A stretch of 12,769 nt of DNA from positions 1 to 12,769 of the forward strand of contig JANQSQ010000557.1 in the NCBI GenBank assembly GCA_028283985.1. The letters run 5' to 3'. The notes below the pieces were generated by a model that worked only from the letters and a program-made list of their open reading frames with translations, had not been told where the DNA came from and ran no database searches. Below are positions 7,143-12,769 of this stretch, piece after piece. Position 1 is the stretch's first letter. Each line of letters begins with the position of its first letter. The stretch comes from Rhodothermales bacterium. GTDB lineage: Bacteria; Bacteroidota; Rhodothermia; Rhodothermales; VXPQ01. A program made the translations under genes and the position numbers.

Positions 7143-7971
7143 TGACATCCCCGTCCACGCGGCCCGCCGCCCACAGAATAGCCTGGTGCAAGTGCTCGCG
7201 GAACAGCGGCTCCTCGTAGCTTTCCGAGGTATGCCCGCCGCCGGTATAAATGGCGCGCCCGCCATCGTATTCATGCGCCCATGCGATCGGATGATCGTCG
7301 CCCATCCTGCCGCCTTCGTAACTTGCTTCGACGAGTACGGCCAGCACGTGAACATTGCCGCGCGGGTTCGCCCTGTAATCGTACCATTCGTCCGTGCGCG
7401 TCCAGGTCTCCGGCAGATGCGCCATAGCGGGAAACTCCCGGTCAGACACCACAATATCGGCTGGCTGAACATGCGGATGGCTGGCGAAATAGCCCCCTAC
7501 AAGCTCGCCGTACCAGGCCCAGTCGTATTCGGTATCCGCCGCCGCATGGATGCCGACATACCCGCCGCCCTCCTGGATATACTGCTCGAAGGCCGCCTGT
7601 TGCTCGTCATTGAGCACATCGCCCGTCGTGTTCAGAAACACCACCGCCCCGTAGCTGGCGAGATCCGGCGAGGCGAACACCGTACTGTCTTCCGTGTGCG
7701 TGACCGAGAAACCGTTCTCCCCGCCGATTTCCCGGAGCGCCTGGGCGCCATCCTCAATGGATTGGTGACGGAACCCCGCCGTTTTGCTGAACACAAGGAC
7801 GGCCAAATCGTCCGCCTCCTGCGCAACCGCCTCGTCCTGTGCATCGCCGTCATCCTGCGCGGCAGCCGGCGTGTCGACAAGGGCTTGCCCCGCCAGAAGA
7901 AAGGCTGTAAGGAAAAAGATTACAGACAAGCGGGGGGCGCGCCCCCGCACTACCGGTTCTTCGTTCTTCAT
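7132..7971 (-). CDS. Secreted stand-alone ThuA-like domain protein
   Basis: This 279-residue protein has a signal peptide at about 1-38 (LSVIFFLTAFLLAG, then PAAAQD) and one ThuA-like domain from about 55 to the end (VLVFSKTAGFRH, GGGYVGIHAAADTEY, IYTGGGHTSES). ThuA is named for a trehalose-utilisation protein. The fold resembles class I glutamine amidotransferases, and the family is linked to 3-keto-disaccharide metabolism. Residues 1-276 align without gaps to the N-terminus of the large fusion encoded 61 bases downstream, with 57 differences by hand count (about 79% identity, about 84% in the mature part). The last three residues (SPD) come from read-through into other sequence. The frame stays open upstream to 8190, but that part overlaps the DUF1080 gene in another frame. 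MKNEEPVVRGR at 7971 aligns with the paralogue's start, and a GGTGG patch a few bases upstream may act as a weak ribosome-binding site. It lies 29 bases after the DUF1080 gene. Confidence 0.9.
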   Translation of the reverse strand: MKNEEPVVRGRAPRLSVIFFLTAFLLAGQALVDTPAAAQDDGDAQDEAVAQEADDLAVLVFSKTAGFRHQSIEDGAQALREIGGENGFSVTHTEDSTVFASPDLASYGAVVFLNTTGDVLNDEQQAAFEQYIQEGGGYVGIHAAADTEYDWAWYGELVGGYFASHPHVQPADIVVSDREFPAMAHLPETWTRTDEWYDYRANPRGNVHVLAVLVEASYEGGRMGDDHPIAWAHEYDGGRAIYTGGGHTSESYEEPLFREHLHQAILWAAGRVDGDVSPD

Positions 7972-8000
7972 AGTATCCACCACGATTGTGAATGGCTGAC

Positions 8001-10697
8001 TTACCGGTACGCCGGGTTCAGCGCGCGCTTGAGCGACGAAGCATCGTCGAGGCGCATGATCCGCACATGGCGGTACCAGACCGGGCGGCCGTGATCCTGC
8101 AAGCCGATACGGCCTTCCCTCGCAAAGTCCCGGAGGGCGCGCGTGAACTTGTTCCTCGCGCCGTTCGGGTTCATGTGCGCTTCGGTCCACTGGTCCATAT
8201 CCGCCTGCGCCACGCGCACGCCGTTCACTTCGGTAACGATCTGGTTGTCAAAGGCCAAAACGCGCAGCGAGTTCCATTCCCCCGGCGGGTACACGGGATT
8301 GGTGTGCGGCTTGACCAGGTCGTAGAGCGTACCGGTCGTGCTCCCCTGACTCGTCGGCCTGCCGTAGGAATTGTTCACCTGCACCTCGATTCCCGTGAAT
8401 ACCGGGTCGGCGATGTCTTCCGTACGGATAAAAATACCGCTGTTCGAATTCTCGACCGTCTTGAACTCGACCTCCAGCACGAAATCCCCGTAGGCGTCCT
8501 TTGCCCAGAGATAATGTTCGTTCGGCATGGAATTGTCGAACTCGCGGTCGAGCAGGATCATGCCGTCCCGGACTACCCAGGAATGGCCTTCTCCGGCGAC
8601 CCAGTTCTCCAGGTCCTCCTCGCGGCCGCCGAACAGGATTTCCCATCCCTCCGGATAGTCCATGCGGGCAAGGTCTTCCCGCTGCTCGTCGTCGATCGGG
8701 TCGATCCAGATATTGCGGAACTCGACGATACTGGAGGTTGGATCCATTTCGCCCGTCTCCTCGATCATACCCCCGTGGTGCTGGAGTCCGATGGGACCGC
8801 ACTCGGGAATACCGGGAACGAGCGCATTACGGATGACCTCCTCCCCGTTCAGGCGCACCGTAACCCGGTCGCCGATCATCCGGATGTCGAATTCGTTCCA
8901 CTCCCCGACCGGGTGATCCATCCGTTTGGACGGAACCGCCGCCGCGCGCACTTCCGGCGCGTTGTCCTCGTTCGTGCGCACCCCCCAGAGCTCGCCGGAG
9001 CCCACGCCCCAGTTCCAGATATTCGCCTGGTCATACGATCCGCGCAGGAGAATGCCCGAATCCGAGTTCGGCGTAGGGTTCGTGACGATGTTCCCGTCGG
9101 CGTCTGTTTCGTACGTGCCGTCCGGGAGGATATTCGGCATGTCGAAGATACCCGAAGCCTCCGGGAAGCGCCATTCCACATGCAGGTTGTAGTCGCAGTA
9201 CTCCTCCTCCGTGAAGAGGTGCTTCACCTCCGCCTCCGAGAGGGCGTCGTACTTGATCATGAAGTCCTCGACCCTCCAGTGCCCGCCGTCGCCTTCCGGA
9301 ACGACCCAGCCGCTGAAATCCCTGCCGTTGAACAACGTGCCGTACTCGCCCCAGGCGCGCCAGGTGTCGTACTCGTCGTATGTGGGCAGGCGGTACGCAT
9401 CGCCCGGCGTAGGCGGAGCGCCTTCGTTGTAGAAGATATACAGACCCGCCTTGCTCGGATTCACGACATCGTTGCGCCCGTCGCCGTTCATGTCCACCAC
9501 ATGCACATTCATGCCCATGCCGAACGCATAATTCGGCGACGGATTCAGGCTCGCCTCGTATCCGTACCGGGGAAGGTGATTGTAGAACAGAATGTGCCGT
9601 ATCGGGTCGCCTCCGTTCAAATCGTACCAGAAACCGAAAAGCGGCTCGAACGCGCCGATGTCCCTGCCGTAGTGTGCCATCAGCCGCCGTCCCGTCACTA
9701 GATCGTCCTTGCCGTCGCCGTTCAGGTCGCCCAGCGTCATCGTATGAAACTGGGTAAACTCGCTTTCGAGCCAGTGTTCCTCGAACGACCGTACGCCGTC
9801 CTCCATCTTCTGCTCATACCAGGCAAGCCCGTACGCATGCGCGGATCCGATGATCACATCGTTCAGACCGTCCTCGTTCACGTCATGCACCAGAATCGGG
9901 TGGGAGGCCGCACTGGCGATCCGCTCCTTGAGCGATTCGAATTTCCAATCGTCGTGGTAGGTCCACATACCCTTTGCCGCTTCGCCGCCCGGGTTTTCAT
10001 ACCAGCCCAGCGGCGTCACAATGTCCGGATCGCCGTCCATGTCGATGTCGCCCAAGCCATTCCCGTGCATATCCACGTCGTATCCCACCACATGCTCGAT
10101 GAAATACGGGTGCTCATCGATATACTCCAGCCACGTCATCCCCTGATCCTCGTAGAGCGACCAGTGGTTCACAAGGATGTCGTCGTCGCCGTCGCCGTCA
10201 ATGTCATGGTGCCCCTCGACGCCCTCCATATTGAACGCCTGGTGCACCTTGTGCGAGGCCCATGTGTCGACCTTGTTGCAGGGATTCTCGTACCAGTAGG
10301 CGCCCTTCATGAACATCCAGCCCGAACTTACGATGTCCGTGCAGCCATCGCGGTTCACATCCATGGGAAACTCGGCGTTGTTCTCCGTTTCCGGGCCGTT
10401 CACATCTCCGCCGCTGCGGAAATTTTCGTGCTTGATCCAGAGAGGCGCTTCGTACCAGTTGCGGCCGGCCACGAGGTCCAGGTCGCCGTCGTTGTCGATG
10501 TCCACGACGCTCGCGGTCTCCGAAAACGGGCCGAACCAGTACGATCCGTTCGCCGGATCGTGCGGCGGCGCGTCCACCTTGACGGGCTGGAACAGAATAG
10601 TGGGTTCGGGCGCCTGCGCCTGGAGCGCAACGGGCATAAGAAGACAGGCCGCCGCAAAAAGCGGCAGGAAGGTCGCAATTCGCATGTTTGAGGTCAT
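8001..10697 (-). CDS. Secreted seven-loop FG-GAP/VCBS protein with two DUF1080 (3-keto-disaccharide hydrolase) domains
   Basis: This protein has 898 residues. A signal peptide covers about 1-28 (FLPLFAAACLLMPVALQAQA). The N-terminal half (about 55-430) is an FG-GAP/VCBS-type propeller with seven DxDxDGxxD calcium loops at 66-74, 113-121, 165-173, 218-226, 272-280, 324-332 and 402-410. Two DUF1080 domains follow. The first (about 453-667) has LFNGRDFSGW, SGILLRG, WNEFDIRMIGDRVTVRLNG and GPIGLQHHG. The second (about 685-883) has WEILFGG, NSGIFIRT, GIEVQVNN, WNSLRVLAFDNQIVTEVNG and GRIGLQDHG. DUF1080 is a concanavalin-like fold annotated as 3-keto-disaccharide hydrolase. A second in-frame Met at residue 5 (10685) gives an equally good or better signal peptide. 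The gene lies 66 bases after the YdcZ-like gene and 29 before the ThuA gene, probably co-transcribed. It should act outside the cytoplasm; the propeller may bind glycan or mediate contacts (inference). Confidence 0.9.
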   Translation of the reverse strand: MTSNMRIATFLPLFAAACLLMPVALQAQAPEPTILFQPVKVDAPPHDPANGSYWFGPFSETASVVDIDNDGDLDLVAGRNWYEAPLWIKHENFRSGGDVNGPETENNAEFPMDVNRDGCTDIVSSGWMFMKGAYWYENPCNKVDTWASHKVHQAFNMEGVEGHHDIDGDGDDDILVNHWSLYEDQGMTWLEYIDEHPYFIEHVVGYDVDMHGNGLGDIDMDGDPDIVTPLGWYENPGGEAAKGMWTYHDDWKFESLKERIASAASHPILVHDVNEDGLNDVIIGSAHAYGLAWYEQKMEDGVRSFEEHWLESEFTQFHTMTLGDLNGDGKDDLVTGRRLMAHYGRDIGAFEPLFGFWYDLNGGDPIRHILFYNHLPRYGYEASLNPSPNYAFGMGMNVHVVDMNGDGRNDVVNPSKAGLYIFYNEGAPPTPGDAYRLPTYDEYDTWRAWGEYGTLFNGRDFSGWVVPEGDGGHWRVEDFMIKYDALSEAEVKHLFTEEEYCDYNLHVEWRFPEASGIFDMPNILPDGTYETDADGNIVTNPTPNSDSGILLRGSYDQANIWNWGVGSGELWGVRTNEDNAPEVRAAAVPSKRMDHPVGEWNEFDIRMIGDRVTVRLNGEEVIRNALVPGIPECGPIGLQHHGGMIEETGEMDPTSSIVEFRNIWIDPIDDEQREDLARMDYPEGWEILFGGREEDLENWVAGEGHSWVVRDGMILLDREFDNSMPNEHYLWAKDAYGDFVLEVEFKTVENSNSGIFIRTEDIADPVFTGIEVQVNNSYGRPTSQGSTTGTLYDLVKPHTNPVYPPGEWNSLRVLAFDNQIVTEVNGVRVAQADMDQWTEAHMNPNGARNKFTRALRDFAREGRIGLQDHGRPVWYRHVRIMRLDDASSLKRALNPAYR

Positions 10698-10763
10698 AGG
10701 AAGTACGAGATGGTGTAAAAAAGGAGTAGAAATGGAGTGAAAAAGGATCCTTACAGGGCGCAG

Positions 10764-11204
10764 CTACCCGGCCATGGTCGCGATAGCCGCCCCCGCGACC
10801 ATGAGCACGGCGCCGCCCATTTGCACAAGAGAAATCGGTTCATGGGCCGACAGCCATCCGAAATGGGACATGACCAGGCCGCCGATCACCTGGCCGGCAA
10901 GCAGAATGATGAAGAAGTTTCCGGCGCCTACTTGCGGAATGGACCATGCGATGGCGAACACCAGACAAGCGCCCATCGCGCCCGCTGTCAGGAGCAGGGG
11001 ATTTACATTCTTCAGGGCTCCCAGAGCGCCTGCCTCCCAGCCGGTCAGGCCGACAATGATGGCCATCACGGCGCCAATGGTCCAGAAAACCGCGTTCGCC
11101 ACACGGGGGTTGGCCATAATTTCGCCTACCCTTGCATTCATCGCAAGGTGGACTGCAACGATGATGCCGAGCACCACCACGAATATGAAAAACGGGAGTT
11201 TCAT
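10764..11204 (-). CDS. YdcZ-family (DUF606) DMT-type membrane protein
   Basis: This 146-residue, strongly hydrophobic protein has five likely membrane spans at about 3-22, 35-55, 69-88, 95-114 and 126-144. The pattern of N23 in the first loop (AMNARVGEIMANPRVANAVFW), the GAVMAIIVGLTGW helix, the FFIILLAGQVIGGLVMSHFG helix and the QMGGAVLMVAGA end fits the YdcZ/DUF606 group of the drug/metabolite transporter superfamily. These are half-size proteins that often work as pairs. The substrate is unknown. It is the first gene of the minus-strand series and is divergent from the Tat-exported oxidoreductase gene. The spacer to the following DUF1080 gene is only 66 bases, so it may share a transcript and transport a product of that pathway, though such placement can be fortuitous. 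AAGG lies about 10 bases upstream of the ATG, a weak ribosome-binding site. Confidence 0.85.
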   Translation of the reverse strand: MKLPFFIFVVVLGIIVAVHLAMNARVGEIMANPRVANAVFWTIGAVMAIIVGLTGWEAGALGALKNVNPLLLTAGAMGACLVFAIAWSIPQVGAGNFFIILLAGQVIGGLVMSHFGWLSAHEPISLVQMGGAVLMVAGAAIATMAG

Positions 11205-11614
11205 GACGTAGATACCTTAATTGGTGGGTAGAGGCAGGTATGCGGGAAAGCGCTTCGAGCAACGAATCGCTCTTGGGGAAGCAGCCCGAACCGCAATAAA
11301 AGCACGCCTATGAGGGTACTGCGCAGAATCGTCTTAATCAAGTCTTTACATTAAGAGAGCGACTGCATGTACGGTGTCGCACAACGGATACCGAGGATAC
11401 CCGGCAGCGCCCCGAATTGCGTGAACAATGAATGAACACGCGGGGAGCACCTCTATAATTTTGTGAACAATTCGTCAAATTGTGCGAAATTGCTAAAGAT
11501 ATTCGCTCGTTTTGCCGTCCGTATCGCCGGATTACCCCGTCAGGAAACCCCTGCCATACCTGATAGGGGGATTTATTGCAACCCGCATGCGCCGCCACTG
11601 ACCGGAAACGCTTC
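11205..11614. other. Divergent promoter region between the YdcZ-like gene and the Tat oxidoreductase gene
   Basis: No gene is supported in these 410 bases, although shadow frames extend into them. They must hold the start signals of both divergent genes. I see TATAAT at 11454-11459 (plus strand) without a good -35, and two GTGAACAAT copies. An ACAATT-N5-AATTGT dyad lies at 11467-11483, and GCGTG pairs with CACGC around the first copy (11419-11441). There is also a small AAGCGCTT palindrome at 11248-11255 near the YdcZ side, of the kind found at the centre of LacI-family operators. None of these is conclusive alone. Confidence 0.5.
11421..11483. promoter_or_regulatory. Candidate regulator-binding sites: paired GTGAACAAT motifs with dyads
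   Basis: GTGAACAAT occurs at 11421-11429 and again at 11463-11471, 42 bases apart, about four helical turns, so both would face the same side of the DNA. The second copy runs into the ACAATT-CGTCA-AATTGT dyad (11467-11483). The first is embedded in a GCGTG/CACGC dyad. TATAAT sits between them at 11454. This arrangement suits a dimeric regulator controlling the oxidoreductase gene; the regulator is unknown. Confidence 0.35.
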
Positions 11615-12769
11615 ATGCCTGCTTCCTTGAGATCCGCCCGCCGGCAACCCGGCCTCTCCCGCCGCGCTTTCCTCGGCGCGCTCGGTAAAACGGGCGCCGC
11701 GTTTGCCGCCGCTCCGCTCATCCTTCCGAGAAACGTGCTCGGCGGCCCGGGTTTCCGGGCGCCCAGCGACACGGTGAACGTAGCCTGCGTCGGGGTCGGG
11801 GGCATGGGGAAGGTCAATCTGGCGAACATGAACGATGTCGCCATCACAGGCCTTTGCGACGTGGACCTGGATTTCACCGCGCCCGCGTTCGAGACCTGGC
11901 CCAAGGCGGCCCGGTACCAGGATTACCGCCGCATGTTCGATGAAATGAGCGACGACATCGATGGGGTCGTGATCGCCACGCCGGACCACACGCACGCCCT
12001 CATTACCCTGGCGGCCATGGAGCGCGGCATTCATGTATACACCCAGAAGCCGCTTACGTGGTCGGTATGGGAGGCCCGGCAACTGGGCCTTGCCGCCCAG
12101 CGGTACGACGTAGTCACGCAGATGGGGAATCAGGGGCGCTCCTCCAACGAACTCTACGACATCGCCGAACACGTCAAGGGAGGCACGATCGGAGAAGTCG
12201 GCGAGGTGCATGTGTGGACGAACCGCCCCATCTGGCCGCAGGGCATGGACCTGCCCTCCGTGCTGAAGCGGAAGCCGGACGGCATCGACTGGGATCTGTA
12301 CCTCGGCCCCGCCACGGACATGGCCTACGACCCGGCCTTCCATCCGTTCGTATGGCGCGGGTGGGTCCCCTTCGGCACGGGAGCGTTAGGCGATATCGCA
12401 GCCCACTCCTTCGCCTTCGTGGCTACGGCGCTGGACCTCGGCGCACCCACCACGGTAGAGACCCGGTCCTCCGCCTTCAACGGGCACTCCTACCCGGTCG
12501 CCTCGACCACCTTCTTCGAATTCCCCGTGCAGGGGGAACGCGGGCCGGTACGGCTTATCTGGTACGACGGCGGGTTCAAACCTCCGCGCCCCGAAGGCCT
12601 CTCCGACGGCGAATGGCTGAATTCGAACGGCATGATGTATGTCGGCTCGAAGGGTACGCTGCTGCATATGGGCGGCGTGCGCCTGATGCCCGGCGACCTC
12701 GCGGAGAACACCCCTCCCCGGCTGTACGACCGCTTCGCGGGCGAGAGCCACGAAAACAACTGGGTGCGC
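11615..12769 (+). CDS. Tat-exported Gfo/Idh/MocA-family oxidoreductase (C-terminus beyond window)
   Basis: An ATG at 11615 opens 385 codons that run off the right edge without a stop; the family is usually about 430-480 residues, so most is present. The N-terminus carries a twin-arginine signal: S15-R-R-A-F-L20, then GALGKTGAAFAAAPLIL. The enzyme would therefore be exported folded, with its nucleotide cofactor bound. The Rossmann motif is GVGGMG (60-65). The catalytic-lysine position reads QKP (144-146, VYTQKPLTW) instead of EKP, a variant I associate with Tat-secreted members, so the lysine is kept. GDIAAHSF (259-266) supplies Asp260 and His264. An upstream ATG at 11587 stops after four codons and is not the start. 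It is divergent from the YdcZ-like gene and shares only 410 bases with it. The likely role is periplasmic oxidation of a sugar or glycoside, feeding the exported DUF1080 and ThuA proteins (inference). Confidence 0.9.
   Translation, partial: MPASLRSARRQPGLSRRAFLGALGKTGAAFAAAPLILPRNVLGGPGFRAPSDTVNVACVGVGGMGKVNLANMNDVAITGLCDVDLDFTAPAFETWPKAARYQDYRRMFDEMSDDIDGVVIATPDHTHALITLAAMERGIHVYTQKPLTWSVWEARQLGLAAQRYDVVTQMGNQGRSSNELYDIAEHVKGGTIGEVGEVHVWTNRPIWPQGMDLPSVLKRKPDGIDWDLYLGPATDMAYDPAFHPFVWRGWVPFGTGALGDIAAHSFAFVATALDLGAPTTVETRSSAFNGHSYPVASTTFFEFPVQGERGPVRLIWYDGGFKPPRPEGLSDGEWLNSNGMMYVGSKGTLLHMGGVRLMPGDLAENTPPRLYDRFAGESHENNWVR

Noticed and set aside
7972..8190. Upstream extension of the stand-alone ThuA frame (to 8190)
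   Set aside because: It overlaps the end of the DUF1080 gene. The start at 7971 aligns with the paralogue's start and gives a proper signal peptide.
7992..9701. Plus-strand open frame of 569 codons opposite the FG-GAP/DUF1080 gene
   Set aside because: The minus-strand protein shows seven calcium loops and two DUF1080 domains. The antisense product is low-complexity His/Val/Arg-rich sequence without recognisable domains.
11338..12343. Minus-strand open frames opposite the Tat oxidoreductase gene
   Set aside because: The plus strand carries an unmistakable twin-arginine signal and Gfo/Idh/MocA motifs. The opposite frames have no family motif.

Overview
The window is GC-rich and densely coding. 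Eight genes can be supported on the minus strand and one on the plus strand, and both edge genes are cut off. No rRNA, tRNA, CRISPR array or phage gene was seen. Repeated FG-GAP calcium loops, DUF1080 domains, ThuA domains, a ThuA/sorbosone-dehydrogenase fusion with PKD and CBM6-like modules, and a twin-arginine-exported Gfo/Idh/MocA oxidoreductase together suggest a polysaccharide- or glycoside-degrading Gram-negative heterotroph. Rhodothermota/Bacteroidota, Planctomycetota and Verrucomicrobiota all carry such sets. Most starts lack a strong Shine-Dalgarno sequence, which leans toward the Bacteroidota/Rhodothermota side, but the phylum is an inference.

Layout from right to left, the direction in which most genes are read. 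A Tat-signal Gfo/Idh/MocA oxidoreductase (11615 to the right edge, plus strand) is divergent from a YdcZ-family membrane protein (11204-10764). Their 410-base spacer holds repeated GTGAACAAT sites and dyads. Downstream of YdcZ, on the minus strand, come a large secreted protein with seven FG-GAP loops and two DUF1080 domains (10697-8001), a secreted stand-alone ThuA protein (7971-7132), and a 1064-residue secreted ThuA + PQQ-type propeller + PKD + CBM6-like protein (7070-3876). After a 127-base gap there is a tight cytoplasmic trio: aldo/keto reductase (3748-2786), Gfo/Idh/MocA dehydrogenase (2781-1648) and a TIM-barrel sugar isomerase/epimerase-like protein (1651-734), with spacings of 4 and -4 bases. 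A 254-bp MITE-like element (369-622) then separates these from the start of a secreted CBM9-like protein (312 to the left edge).

The working model is a 3-keto-sugar (3-oxo-glycoside) utilisation locus. Gfo/Idh/MocA enzymes oxidise a sugar at C3. DUF1080, ThuA and xylose-isomerase-like TIM-barrel proteins are families linked to cleaving or rearranging the keto-sugar. An aldo/keto reductase can return carbonyls to alcohols. The signal peptides divide the set into an exported half (Tat oxidoreductase, DUF1080 protein, both ThuA proteins, CBM9-like protein) and a cytoplasmic half (AKR, dehydrogenase, TIM barrel). The substrate cannot be read from the sequence.

The most distinctive structural feature is a tandem duplication. 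The 279-residue ThuA protein aligns without gaps to the first 276 residues of the large fusion (about 79% identical by hand count). The spacer between the two genes keeps a diverged copy of the 3' end of the DUF1080 gene. This is the footprint expected if one unequal exchange created the stand-alone ThuA gene.
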